A DNA stretch of 64,000 nt from an uncultured Alphaproteobacteria bacterium (lineage in GTDB: Bacteria; Pseudomonadota; Alphaproteobacteria; RF32; CAG-239), in the NCBI GenBank assembly GCA_944391485.1, contig CALXTQ010000004.1, positions 124,001-188,000 of the forward strand, given 5' to 3'. Of the stretch, positions 26,092-34,022 are shown piece after piece. The notes beneath the pieces were generated by a model. The model had not been told where the DNA came from and searched no databases. It was given only the letters and a program-made list of their open reading frames with translations. Positions within the stretch are counted from its first letter, which is position 1, and each line of letters begins with the position of its first letter. A program made the translations under genes and the position numbers.

Positions 26092-26168
26092 CGGGACATA
26101 GCTCAGCCTGGTAGAGCGCTTGCTTTGGGAGCAAGATGCCGACGGTTCGAATCCGCCTGTCCCGACCA
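26092..26168 (+). tRNA. tRNA-Pro (anticodon TGG)
   Basis: Full cloverleaf with acceptor CGGGACA/TGTCCCG, D-arm GCTCAGCCTGGTAGAGC, anticodon stem CTTGC/GCAAG with TGG at 26126-26128, T-arm GACGG TTCGAAT CCGCC, and encoded CCA. Confidence 0.97.
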
Positions 26169-26173
26169 GCCGT

Positions 26174-26200
26174 AGAGGACGCTTTGTCGTCCTCTTTTTT
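26174..26200 (+). terminator. Terminator after tRNA-Pro
   Basis: 8-bp stem AGAGGACG/CGTCCTCT with a 6-nt loop and a T-run, 5 nt after the tRNA. Confidence 0.92.
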
Positions 26201-26569
26201 ATTGCATGCCTTACAAAAAACGAGGTTGCCCGGGCATATCTGTTGGCGTCCTGCAGAAAACCGTCATTTTGTCCGGGGCTGAATACCCGGATGTCGGAAG
26301 AATGCCTCTCCACGCCAGCAAGCGTGGTCGAACCGTAAACTTTGCGGCGGGTTGAGAGCATCTGTTTCCGCTTTGCGGGATAAGCCCCGCGGAACAGCGG
26401 GGAATAACAGTGTGTTGCCGCCTTCTTTCGGAAAATGTTGTCAAACTGCCGGCTTTGCGATTGATGTGGCTGCACCGTTCGACGGGGATGTCCGCGATAT
26501 GCTGTTTAGGAGGTGGATTGTTTCCGCGGACAGGGACAACTGGTGTTTTATGATTGTGCAATATTATGC
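26201..26569. other. Gene-free stretch between two tRNAs
   Basis: About 370 nt with no supportable gene. Frames on both strands are open by chance but lack ribosome sites and protein character. It is fairly GC-rich in 26300-26420, where several short G/C inverted repeats occur (CCGCTTTGCGG and CCCCGC...GCGGGG near 26370-26402). It could be a decayed gene or an unrecognised RNA. Confidence 0.4.
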
Positions 26570-26598
26570 TTGACTTGTTTTGCGGATGTGTTTATATT
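26570..26598 (+). promoter_or_regulatory. Promoter of tRNA-Arg
   Basis: TTGACT (26570-26575), a 17-nt spacer and TATATT (26593-26598). The expected start is near 26605, just before the tRNA at 26623. The tRNA-Ile promoter in this window has the same layout. Confidence 0.75.
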
Positions 26599-26622
26599 CC
26601 GTTCCAGAATATATGATATCAG

Positions 26623-26699
26623 GCGCCCTTAGCTCAGCTGGATAGAGCAACAGCCTTCTAAGCTGTGGGTCAGACGTTCGAATCGTCTAGGGCGCGCCA
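26623..26699 (+). tRNA. tRNA-Arg (anticodon TCT)
   Basis: Cloverleaf with acceptor GCGCCCT/AGGGCGC, anticodon stem ACAGC/GCTGT with TCT at 26657-26659, T-arm AGACG TTCGAAT CGTCT, and encoded CCA. Confidence 0.97.
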
Positions 26700-26700
26700 T

Positions 26701-27585
26701 TCAAAACCCGGCTTCGTCCGGGTTTTTTGTTTTTACAGACATAAGTATAAATGTCTTAACCGCGGCGGAAAGATCTTTTCTGTTCCGGCGGGAAGTGAAA
26801 TTATGTTCGCAGTTTTTAATGACAGTTATGTATTTAGGCCGTGAAAAACGGTCGTAGAGTTTTTGCACGTCGGCGGGTGGGATAACGCGGTCATCGACGG
26901 CGGCAATCAACAGCGGAACCGCCGAAATGCCGGGCGCAAGAGTTAGAGCGTCAAAGCTTTTGGCCTCTTCCAACGTACGGTAGGAGATGTTTACTTGGGG
27001 GCCGCCGTTTGGCGCCTGATAGGCGTAAAATCCGTCGGTTTGCCAGCTGCGGCAGAAATCCGGCATATTGTTCAGACATGATTTTTCCCACAAACGACCG
27101 CTGACTACCGGCGCTACCGCTATCAGCTTTTTAACCCGCCGCGGATGCGCCGCGCTGTAAGACAGAACCGAAGCGCCGCCTAAGGAATGACCGGCCACGA
27201 TGAAAGGTTCACTGTAAAAATTCTGTTCGGACGCCCAGTCAATGACTGTGGAGAGATCCTCGACAAAAGTGGATAGCCGGGCCTTTTCAACCTGGCGGCC
27301 GCTTTTTCCCAAAGAGTGGCGGCTGTCAAAACTGACGACAACATAGCCGTTATCCAAGAAAACCCGGCGGAGCGTCGTGATAATCTGATGTTCACGGTCG
27401 GCGGCCAATCCATGCTGAAGAAACACCAGTTTGTTTTTTCCGGCGTTGGACAGTCCTTCTATTTGTACGTTCAGCATTTCCCGAGACGGGGACGGGATGT
27501 TTATTTCCTTTGTTTCCTGCCGTAAGGGGCTGTTCCATAAAATTAAAGCCAGCAATAAAAAAACTGTAAAAACGGTTTTGCGCAT
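26701..27585 (-). CDS. Exported or membrane-anchored alpha/beta hydrolase
   Basis: A 294-residue alpha/beta hydrolase with an N-terminal hydrophobic signal or anchor (FTVFLLLALILWNS). The catalytic triad is visible: nucleophile Ser in VAGHSLGGAS, Asp in AAVDDRVIPPAD and His in NCEHNF. The oxyanion region FLQHGLAADREH and the SFDSRHSLGKS block are typical of acyl-hydrolase or dienelactone-hydrolase relatives. The substrate is unknown. The gene ends 2 nt from tRNA-Arg, and its last codons coincide with that tRNA's terminator on the opposite strand. Confidence 0.82.
   Translation of the reverse strand: MRKTVFTVFLLLALILWNSPLRQETKEINIPSPSREMLNVQIEGLSNAGKNKLVFLQHGLAADREHQIITTLRRVFLDNGYVVVSFDSRHSLGKSGRQVEKARLSTFVEDLSTVIDWASEQNFYSEPFIVAGHSLGGASVLSYSAAHPRRVKKLIAVAPVVSGRLWEKSCLNNMPDFCRSWQTDGFYAYQAPNGGPQVNISYRTLEEAKSFDALTLAPGISAVPLLIAAVDDRVIPPADVQKLYDRFSRPKYITVIKNCEHNFTSRRNRKDLSAAVKTFILMSVKTKNPDEAGF
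26703..26728 (+). terminator. Terminator after tRNA-Arg, inside the hydrolase 3' end
   Basis: 9-bp stem AAAACCCGG/CCGGGTTTT with loop CTTCGT, then more T. Read on the minus strand the same bases encode the hydrolase C-terminus (NPDEAGF and stop). Confidence 0.9.
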
Positions 27586-27683
27586 GAAAGTCTTCCTTGT
27601 TGTCTGGATAGAAATTTCTTACAGCCCCCGCGGGGGATCGTCAAGAATATTCGCCGCGTTAGGGGAAAAACAGGCGGAAGCAG

Positions 27684-28592
27684 TCAGTTTTTCTGCAGTT
27701 TGTTCAGAACGGAAACAATGGTCTGCATCAGGCCGAGTTCGAATTTTAGGCCCCGGGCGGAAAATTTGAATTCATCCTGATGCCAGACATAGTCGGCTTC
27801 CAGATAATCCGGCGTATAAGCATATATTCCCCGGGCGAGTTTTCCGGGATTTACGGTTTTGGAGAAATCCACGACGAGAAGGGCGAACTTTCTGCCGCCG
27901 CGGGTTGTTTTCAGAAAATTGTAAAGGTCGTTGTAAAGTTTTGCGGTTTCTTCCGGCGGTGTGGCACAGACTTTTGCCGAATAGTGGCTGATGTATAGTG
28001 TCGGTGTCGTGTCATAGCGCAGGCTGTAACGAATGTTTTCAATGCGTTTGGCAAATCTGGCGCGGAGTTTTTCTCCTTTGTCCGGGCCGCAGTCATATTC
28101 ATGAAAATATTTTATGCCGTCGGCCGGAATTGTCCAATAATTGATTGCCGGGTCATATTCCATTTGTTCCAGAAACCCATTGAAGTCATTTTTCAGATTT
28201 TTCAGAAGGCCGGGAAGGGGATTGACGCTCAGGTCAAAGGGGCCGCTCGGTTCTCCTTCCGAGCTGCGGGGCTTGACTCCCCACAGGGTGGGAATGGTCC
28301 GGCTCAGACAATCGCATCCCAGAGAAACAATACGGTAGTTGAACGGCTTATGCCTGTGGAAGTCTGCAATAAACTTTTTCTGTGTTTTCTGGTATCTGAT
28401 TTTTTCCAGAAAGCTTTCGGGGCGGATGCCGATGCCGAATTTCCATGCCAGAAAACGGCGGCATCTTTTTCTGAGGGATTTTGGAAAAATCCAGCAGACA
28501 AGAATTTTGATTATTTTGTCCTTAACGCGGTATTTTTTTGTTTGTCTGAATTTCCTGAGAAAATCAGGATCCGTCAGCTGTTTTGTATCCAT
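27684..28592 (-). CDS. DUF1796 putative papain-like cysteine peptidase
   Basis: A 302-residue protein. Its core begins YRIVSLGCDCLSRTIPTLWG and continues SGPFDLSVNPL, the signature of the DUF1796 family (PF08795, putative papain-like cysteine peptidases), with Cys in GCDC as the candidate nucleophile. A roughly 80-residue basic N-terminal extension (many K/R) precedes the domain and has no clear signal peptide. Members often occur near surface-polysaccharide genes. GAGAGGG precedes the ATG. The true activity is unknown. Confidence 0.7.
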   Translation of the reverse strand: MDTKQLTDPDFLRKFRQTKKYRVKDKIIKILVCWIFPKSLRKRCRRFLAWKFGIGIRPESFLEKIRYQKTQKKFIADFHRHKPFNYRIVSLGCDCLSRTIPTLWGVKPRSSEGEPSGPFDLSVNPLPGLLKNLKNDFNGFLEQMEYDPAINYWTIPADGIKYFHEYDCGPDKGEKLRARFAKRIENIRYSLRYDTTPTLYISHYSAKVCATPPEETAKLYNDLYNFLKTTRGGRKFALLVVDFSKTVNPGKLARGIYAYTPDYLEADYVWHQDEFKFSARGLKFELGLMQTIVSVLNKLQKN

Positions 28593-28651
28593 AAGCCCTC
28601 TCTTTGCAGATAGGGCATCATATACCGGGGGTTAGGATATTTCAACAAAAA

Positions 28652-29182
28652 TTATCGGGGTTTGCAACCGCAGTAAGTTTGGGAATAAAGTCCGAGTTCT
28701 CGGATTAAACCGGCCCGGCGCTCCTGCATGCCTTGTTTTCGGCCCTCAATGTGAATATATTCAACACCGGTTTCTGACGAGGCCCAGGCGGCCATGGCGT
28801 TGACCTGATCAAGGTCTTTGTATCTGGAGACCCCAAGAACGGAAGCAACGGCCGTATAACCGTTGTTTTTGGCATATTCCATGACCCGTTTGAGACGCAT
28901 GTGGAAACAAACGGAGCAGCGGCGGCCTCTTTCCGGTTCGTCTTCAAGTCCCCGGGTGAGAGCGCACCAACGCTCGTTATCATATTCCAGTTCTATGAAA
29001 GGGATGCGGAACAGGGCGCAGAGGCGTTTATTTTCTTCCAGGCGCTTTTGATATTCTTCCTGCGGGCGGATATTGGGATTGTAAAAGACAACGGAAATGT
29101 TTCTTTCTTCCCGGGCGCATTTTTCTATAACGGCGCAGGAGCAGGGGGCACAGCAGGACAGAAGCAGAATTTTTTCGTTCAT
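28652..29182 (-). CDS. queH: Epoxyqueuosine reductase QueH
   Basis: A 176-residue QueH enzyme, the non-cobalamin epoxyqueuosine reductase for the last step of queuosine tRNA modification. The Cys clusters that bind the iron-sulfur and metal sites are clear: LLSCCAPCSCAVIEK at the N-terminus, GRRCSVCFHMRLKRVMEYA in the middle, and YSQTYCGC at the end. AAAGG precedes the start. Confidence 0.93.
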   Translation of the reverse strand: MNEKILLLSCCAPCSCAVIEKCAREERNISVVFYNPNIRPQEEYQKRLEENKRLCALFRIPFIELEYDNERWCALTRGLEDEPERGRRCSVCFHMRLKRVMEYAKNNGYTAVASVLGVSRYKDLDQVNAMAAWASSETGVEYIHIEGRKQGMQERRAGLIRELGLYSQTYCGCKPR

Positions 29183-29338
29183 GATTTAACCTTTCGGGCA
29201 GAAGAATAACCTGATTTTGTTTTTTGTGCAATTGTGAAGTTTTGACGAATTATTGGACGTAATTTTTTATTCATCTTCTGCTTATTGTTACAGTTTTGTT
29301 AAATATTGACAAAAACTATCCTTTTGGTGTCTAAATTT

Positions 29339-29367
29339 TTGACAAAATATCCAAATTGTGGTATTTT
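29339..29367 (+). promoter_or_regulatory. Promoter of the PcfJ-like gene
   Basis: TTGACA (29339-29344), a 17-nt spacer and TATTTT (29362-29367), giving a short leader to the ATG at 29401. A second TTGACA at 29306-29311 may serve an upstream promoter. Confidence 0.6.
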
Positions 29368-29400
29368 TTTGTCATCAGTAGTCAGACAAGGAATGTTGCG

Positions 29401-30762
29401 ATGCCGGTAAATTTGATTAATGAGAAAGAATTAAACGAATTTTTATCGCAGAATATCTGCGGTTATGAGGCAGCTGACAGTTTTTCGGCCGAAAAATTGA
29501 AGTCAAAAGACTTTGTAAAGCGGAACAGCGATATGATCGCCGACGCAATAGCCAGCCAGTGGATGAAAGCCAAATTTCGTAATTTTTTGACGGAAAATGA
29601 CAAGGCCGCCTATCTGGAACCGGTTACCCGCATGTATCCCGGCTGTCCGAAATGGCTTTTCAGGGCTTTTGTTGCCAAGATTCCCGTCTATCGTTTTAGA
29701 AGCGAGCGTCTGCCGTTTGATATTCTGCGCAAGATCGGATGCGCCAGCCTGTACGTCAGGGAAGAGGCCCGCCGTTATCTGGACCGCGAGTTGAAGAAAA
29801 CGCAGCCCAAAGTTCGTCTGGATTATCTGAAAACGGATAATAAACTGTCCAGTATTGAACAGGTTCTGAAACTTTACGGCGAAGATCAGAAGAAAATTGA
29901 TTTTTCCGCAGGAACCAAAAGAGTTTTCAGCTTTCCGGACGGTTTTAGTATTGTTCAGCTTCTCGGAGAAAACGCTTTTATGGCGGAAGGACGGGGAATG
30001 GATCATTGCATTGCCAGAGATGCCTATTTTGCCAATTATTCGGATTCTCATAAATTTTTCTCTGTCCGCGACCGCAATAATTATCCGCACGCTACCTTTC
30101 AAGTGGACCGCAACGGTTATATCGTGCAGGCCCGCAGCAAAGGAGATACGGCCGTGCCGGGAAAATACCACAAGTATATTTACGCTTTTATGAATAAATA
30201 CGGTATTAAGGCTTCCAAACTTGCCCTGGAGGATATAGGTCTGCTGGAAGCCGGCGGAAAAGTCCTGAGCATTTATTCGCTGGCCAAAGCCGGTCCCCTT
30301 TATCTTCAGGATTTAAACGTCGGGGATTACCGTCTGCGCAATCTGCCGGATTTTTCCAATATTACGGTTGAGAACTTTGATATCAGCAACAGCATGATGA
30401 AAAATATTAAGGGATGCGCGCGGGCCAAAACAATCAGTATGTATGATTCAGTCAAATTTGACGAGGATTTTCTGAAAGACCTGCCGCCAGAAGTTGAGAA
30501 AATCGAAGGATATTCCGTTCCGCTGAAATGCCTAAAACATCTGCCGAGGTCCTCCAACCTGAAGGAAATCGAGCTGAATGGCAACGATTTCAGGCCGGAA
30601 GAACTGTTGGAAATTCCGTTCTATACATTGAGAAAACTGAGTTTTGACGGCGGCAGCAGGGACTTTTACAAAGCTTATGACGAAGCGCTTGAGACGGCAA
30701 AACATTCGCTGTTCTTCATGGACAGAATTAAAATTGCCAGCCTTATCAGAAGCGCCGGTTAA
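29401..30762 (+). CDS. PcfJ-like protein with leucine-rich-repeat-like tail
   Basis: A 453-residue protein. The middle (about residues 195-275) contains AEGRGMDHCIARDAYFANY, FSVRDRNNYPHATFQVDRNG and IVQARSKGD, a pattern I associate with PcfJ-like domains of conjugative plasmids and phages. The C-terminal 150 residues show regularly spaced leucines (LYLQDLNVGDYRLRNLPDF, LPRSSNLKEIELNGNDF) like degenerate leucine-rich repeats. I start at the ATG preceded by AAGGA and the promoter above rather than 45 nt upstream. No mobile-element genes flank it. Its function is unknown. Confidence 0.5.
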   Translation: MPVNLINEKELNEFLSQNICGYEAADSFSAEKLKSKDFVKRNSDMIADAIASQWMKAKFRNFLTENDKAAYLEPVTRMYPGCPKWLFRAFVAKIPVYRFRSERLPFDILRKIGCASLYVREEARRYLDRELKKTQPKVRLDYLKTDNKLSSIEQVLKLYGEDQKKIDFSAGTKRVFSFPDGFSIVQLLGENAFMAEGRGMDHCIARDAYFANYSDSHKFFSVRDRNNYPHATFQVDRNGYIVQARSKGDTAVPGKYHKYIYAFMNKYGIKASKLALEDIGLLEAGGKVLSIYSLAKAGPLYLQDLNVGDYRLRNLPDFSNITVENFDISNSMMKNIKGCARAKTISMYDSVKFDEDFLKDLPPEVEKIEGYSVPLKCLKHLPRSSNLKEIELNGNDFRPEELLEIPFYTLRKLSFDGGSRDFYKAYDEALETAKHSLFFMDRIKIASLIRSAG

Positions 30763-30790
30763 AAAAAAACGGCCTTGCGGCCGTTTTTTT
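30761..30790. terminator. Bidirectional terminator between convergent genes
   Basis: ACGGCC/GGCCGT stem with loop TTGC, preceded by a run of A and followed by a run of T. It serves both the PcfJ-like gene and trxB. Confidence 0.9.
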
Positions 30791-31736
30791 ATGCTTCTTC
30801 CAGACCTGCCAGATATTTTTCGGCTTCCAGCGCGGCAATGCAACCAGAACCGGCGGCGATAACCGCCTGACGGTATTTGGGATCGCGAACATCTCCGGCG
30901 GCGAAAATGCCCGGGATGTTGGTTTCGCAGCTGTCGTTTTTGGTTATGATGTATCCTTCTTTATCAAGCTGCAGATGTCCTTTGAAGAGGTCGGTGTTGG
31001 GATGGTGCCCGATCGCGACAAAGACGCCGTCCACGGCAATGGTGGTCGTGTTGTCGGTTTTGACGTTTTTCAGTTTCAATCCGGTTACGCCCAGAGGAGA
31101 ATCCGTTCCCTGTATTTCTTCAACAACGCAGTTCCAGATGACGTTGATTTTATGGTTGTTCATCAGTCTTTCCTGCAAAACCTTGTCGGCGCGCAGGGTG
31201 TCTCTCCTGTGGATCAGCGTTACGTTTTTGGCGAAGTTGGTCAGATAAATGGCTTCGTCCACAGCAGAGTTGCCGCCGCCGACAACGGCGACGTTTTTGT
31301 TGCGGTAGAAAAATCCGTCGCAGGTTGCGCAGGCAGAAACACCAAATCCGCGGAATTTTTCCTCGCTGGGAAGGCCGAGCCATCTGGCCGAAGCGCCTGT
31401 GGCGATGATGACGGCGTCGGCTACAAAAGAGTTGGCGTTTTCCGATGAGCAGACGAAGGGATGGTGCTCGAGATCGACTTCGGTGATGATGTCGTCAACC
31501 ATTTTGACGCCGACATTCAGAGCCTGATCGCGCATTTTCTGCATCAGGTCTCCGCCCATGACGGGTTCGGGAAAACCCGGAAAGTTTTCAACTTCTGTGG
31601 TAATTGTCAGCTGTCCGCCGATCTGGTTGCCGGATACCAGAACCGGTTTCAGGCCGGCTCTGGCCGCATAAATACCCGCGGTGTAGCCGGCGGGACCGGA
31701 ACCGATTATTAAAAGTCTGCTTTTATATTCAGCCAT
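30789..31736 (-). CDS. trxB: Thioredoxin reductase
   Basis: A 315-residue flavoenzyme that reduces thioredoxin with NADPH. FAD-binding GSGPAGYTAGIYAARAG is at the N-terminus, the redox pair is in SACATCDGFFY, the NADPH-binding motif is VAVVGGGNSAVDEAIYL, and the second FAD motif is GIFAAGDVRDPKYRQ. It is transcribed after the peroxiredoxin gene on the same strand (72-nt gap), a natural peroxide-detoxification pair. Confidence 0.97.
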   Translation of the reverse strand: MAEYKSRLLIIGSGPAGYTAGIYAARAGLKPVLVSGNQIGGQLTITTEVENFPGFPEPVMGGDLMQKMRDQALNVGVKMVDDIITEVDLEHHPFVCSSENANSFVADAVIIATGASARWLGLPSEEKFRGFGVSACATCDGFFYRNKNVAVVGGGNSAVDEAIYLTNFAKNVTLIHRRDTLRADKVLQERLMNNHKINVIWNCVVEEIQGTDSPLGVTGLKLKNVKTDNTTTIAVDGVFVAIGHHPNTDLFKGHLQLDKEGYIITKNDSCETNIPGIFAAGDVRDPKYRQAVIAAGSGCIAALEAEKYLAGLEEA

Positions 31737-31808
31737 GATTCATAACTCCGTTTGTATTAACTGCCGACCAATATAAAGTTTTGCAAACGAGAACGCAAGG
31801 CTTATTTG

Positions 31809-32684
31809 CTAAAGCGCAGCGGCATTTTCCTTCAGATAATCCGCTACGCCTTCGGCCGTCGGGCGCATTCCTTTGTCTCCCTGATGCCATCCGGCGGGAC
31901 AGACTTCGCCGTGTTCTTCAATGAAGATAAGGGCGTCAATAACGCGCAGGGTTTCGTCTACGTCGCGTCCGATGGACAGGTCATTGACGATCTGGTGGCG
32001 GATGACGCCGTCTTTGTCAATGAGAAAAGAGGCGCGCATGGCGACTCCGTCATCATCCAGAACGCCGTAATCGTGCGCTATTTGTTTTGTGATGTCGGAA
32101 ACCAGCGGAAATTTTATGTCTCCGATGCCGCCAATGTCCGCAGGCATCTTTTTCCAGGCTAAATGTGAATATTTTGAATCAACACTGACACCTATCACTT
32201 TGACACCGCGTTTATAAAACTCATCAAGCCTGTTGTTGTGGGCAATGATTTCCGATGGACAGATAAAAGTAAAATCCGCGGGATAGAAAAACAGCAGCCC
32301 GTAGGAATCTTTCAAGTATTCGCTTAAGTGAAATTCCTCATCTATCTGATTGTCGGCCAAAACAGCGGGCGCAATGAAGTCTGGGGCAAAGTCGCGCACC
32401 AGAATCCGTCCGCCGGAATTTTCTTCGTCAATTTCTGGATTGTTTTCGACAATAAAATTGCGGCAGCGGATGGTGCGGAAATCAACATCGTCGGGAAAAT
32501 TTTCTCCGCATTCGCAGTCCAGAACGTCGTAATCGCCGCTGCCGTTATCGTTCGGCGAGCAGACACAGTCAAAATCGTGAGGCATGTTGTTGGGATACGA
32601 GCATCCGCATTTGTCGTCTTCGCTGCAGTCGCAGCGGTCATTGTAATCGTATTCGTATGTGCAGTCGTTTTTGTCGGCAGCCAT
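31809..32684 (-). CDS. 2-Cys peroxiredoxin with Cys-rich N-terminal extension
   Basis: A 291-residue protein; ordinary AhpC/Prx1 proteins have about 190. The peroxiredoxin domain starts near residue 95 (DFAPDFIAPAVL), has the peroxidatic Cys in FYPADFTFICPSE and the resolving Cys in EVCPAGWHQGDKGM, and keeps GGIG. The first 80 residues are extremely rich in Asp, Asn and Cys, with ten Cys in four CxC pairs plus singles, and look like a metal-binding segment. CAGGAG six bases upstream selects the start at 32684. It is followed by trxB. Confidence 0.85.
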   Translation of the reverse strand: MAADKNDCTYEYDYNDRCDCSEDDKCGCSYPNNMPHDFDCVCSPNDNGSGDYDVLDCECGENFPDDVDFRTIRCRNFIVENNPEIDEENSGGRILVRDFAPDFIAPAVLADNQIDEEFHLSEYLKDSYGLLFFYPADFTFICPSEIIAHNNRLDEFYKRGVKVIGVSVDSKYSHLAWKKMPADIGGIGDIKFPLVSDITKQIAHDYGVLDDDGVAMRASFLIDKDGVIRHQIVNDLSIGRDVDETLRVIDALIFIEEHGEVCPAGWHQGDKGMRPTAEGVADYLKENAAAL

Positions 32685-32706
32685 GTTTTTCTCCTGTTTC
32701 ATAAAG

Positions 32707-32736
32707 TTAAAGCCGGTTGTTAAATACCGGCTTTAA
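32707..32736 (-). terminator. Hairpin between greA and the peroxiredoxin gene
   Basis: Perfect 11-bp inverted repeat TTAAAGCCGGT/ACCGGCTTTAA with an 8-nt loop, downstream of greA. The T-run is short, so termination strength is uncertain. Confidence 0.6.
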
Positions 32737-32764
32737 TATATTTGCGAACAGGAGATTTTAAAGA

Positions 32765-33238
32765 TTACTGGTAAATAACTTCCAAAACCTCGAAAGATTT
32801 TCTGCCTCCCGGGGCAACATATTCGGCAATGTCTCCGACCTCTTTACCGATGAGGGCTTTGGCCAGAGGAGAAGACAGGGATATCTTGTTTTTTTCGATA
32901 TCGGCTTCATAATCGCCGACAATCTGATATTTCTTTTCGTCGTCCGTATCTTCGTCCACGACGACAACGGTGGCGCCAAAACGGATGATATTACCTTTGT
33001 TCTGCGAGGGGTCAATGACCTGCGCGCGGCTGATTACCGCTTCGAGTTCCTGAATCCGGCCTTCAATAAAGCTTTGTTTTTCCTTGGCGGCCGAATATTC
33101 GGCGTTTTCCGAAAGGTCTCCGTGCGAACGGGCTTCGGCAATGGCCGCGATAATGTTTGGGCGGTCGACGCCTTTCAGGTGTTTCAGTTCAGCTTCTAAA
33201 GCCTCAAATCCTTGTTTGGTCAAAGGAAACTTATCCAT
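32765..33238 (-). CDS. greA: Transcription elongation factor GreA
   Basis: A 157-residue cleavage factor that rescues backtracked RNA polymerase. It has the N-terminal coiled coil (PLTKQGFEALEAELKHL, IAEARSHGDLSENAEYSAAKE, with the acidic tip Asp/Glu) and the C-terminal FKBP-like domain (GDYEADIEKNKISLSSPLAKALIGKEVGD). The family length supports the start at 33238. A strong palindromic hairpin lies in its leader. Confidence 0.97.
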   Translation of the reverse strand: MDKFPLTKQGFEALEAELKHLKGVDRPNIIAAIAEARSHGDLSENAEYSAAKEKQSFIEGRIQELEAVISRAQVIDPSQNKGNIIRFGATVVVVDEDTDDEKKYQIVGDYEADIEKNKISLSSPLAKALIGKEVGDIAEYVAPGGRKSFEVLEVIYQ

Positions 33239-33259
33239 TTTTTTACTCCAAAAAATATT

Positions 33260-33285
33260 ATCGCCGCTTGCGCGCAAGCGGAGAT
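33260..33285 (-). promoter_or_regulatory. Palindromic hairpin in the greA leader
   Basis: An 18-nt perfect palindrome (33264-33281, CCGCTTGCG and its complement), extended by a few outer pairs, 26 nt upstream of the greA start. On the minus strand it is followed after a few bases by TATTTTTT, so it looks like a leader attenuator. Confidence 0.55.
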
Positions 33286-33431
33286 AAGAATTTAAAAAAG
33301 CTAGAAAAATTAGACTGCGAAGGATGAATATCCGTTCACAGCCTTTTCATCGTTTGTTTTTATATCTGCAATATAACACAGTTTTTTTATTCTTCAAGAT
33401 TTTTCTTTTTTATCGGAAAACCGTGATAAAG

Positions 33432-33461
33432 TTGTAAGAAAATGCGATAAAAAGCTATACA
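33432..33461 (+). promoter_or_regulatory. Promoter of the DUF3015 gene
   Basis: TTGTAA (33432-33437), an 18-nt spacer and TATACA (33456-33461), about 60 nt before the GTG start. Confidence 0.55.
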
Positions 33462-33521
33462 AAAGGGGGTTTTGTGCTAAAGTTATCCCGTAACTTCGAA
33501 ACTACGGAAGGAGAATTTGAC

Positions 33522-33974
33522 GTGAAAAAGATATATTTGGCTTCGGCTTTGTGTGGAGCCCTGATGTTTTCAACAAATGCCACGGCTGTTGACAGCACGG
33601 GCTGCGGACTCGGTTCCATGGCCTGGAAAGGTCAGAGCGGAATCGGTCCGCAGGTTGCCGCTATTTCGACCAATACTACTTTTCTGAATACGCTCGGCGT
33701 TACTTTCGGAACGTCCGGTTGTGATCCGAACGGCAGAATTACCGGCGGAACGGGAAAAATGGTTTTGGCCTTTATTGAAAACAATATGGAGCAGTTTGCC
33801 ATGGATGCTTCCCGCGGGCAGGGTGAGACTCTGCAGACGCTGGCCGGCATTATGGAAGTCGACGAAAAAGAGCTGTCTGAAAAAGTTCAACAGAATTTTG
33901 CCGTCCTGTTTCCCAATCAGGATGTTGAGGCCGTTGACGTTACGTTGAACCTGTTCAAGGTTATGAACGCTTAA
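33522..33974 (+). CDS. DUF3015 periplasmic protein
   Basis: A 150-residue exported protein. The signal peptide (KKIYLASALCGALMFSTNATA) is followed by GCGLGSMAWKGQSGIGPQVAA and TLGVTFGTSGCDPNG, the DUF3015 signature with its two conserved Cys. I chose the GTG at 33522 because AAGGAG lies 8 nt upstream and the signal peptide starts there. Its function is unknown. The DUF4105 gene follows, a pairing I associate with this family in other proteobacteria. Confidence 0.85.
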   Translation: MKKIYLASALCGALMFSTNATAVDSTGCGLGSMAWKGQSGIGPQVAAISTNTTFLNTLGVTFGTSGCDPNGRITGGTGKMVLAFIENNMEQFAMDASRGQGETLQTLAGIMEVDEKELSEKVQQNFAVLFPNQDVEAVDVTLNLFKVMNA

Positions 33975-33987
33975 TCCGATGTTACGG

Positions 33988-34016
33988 AAGGCCGCCAACC
34001 GGCGGTCTTCTTTTGT
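33988..34016 (+). terminator. Terminator or attenuator between DUF3015 and DUF4105 genes
   Basis: AAGGCCGCC/GGCGGTCTT stem around AACC, followed by CTTTTG. It ends 7 nt before the next start codon and probably lowers expression of the downstream gene. Confidence 0.7.
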
Positions 34017-34022
34017 CTGTCC

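Noticed and set aside
26059..26475. 138-codon minus-strand frame containing GTGGFEPSASCSQSKRSTRL
   Set aside because: This peptide is the well-known false translation of the strand opposite a tRNA gene; it lies exactly over tRNA-Pro. Not a protein.
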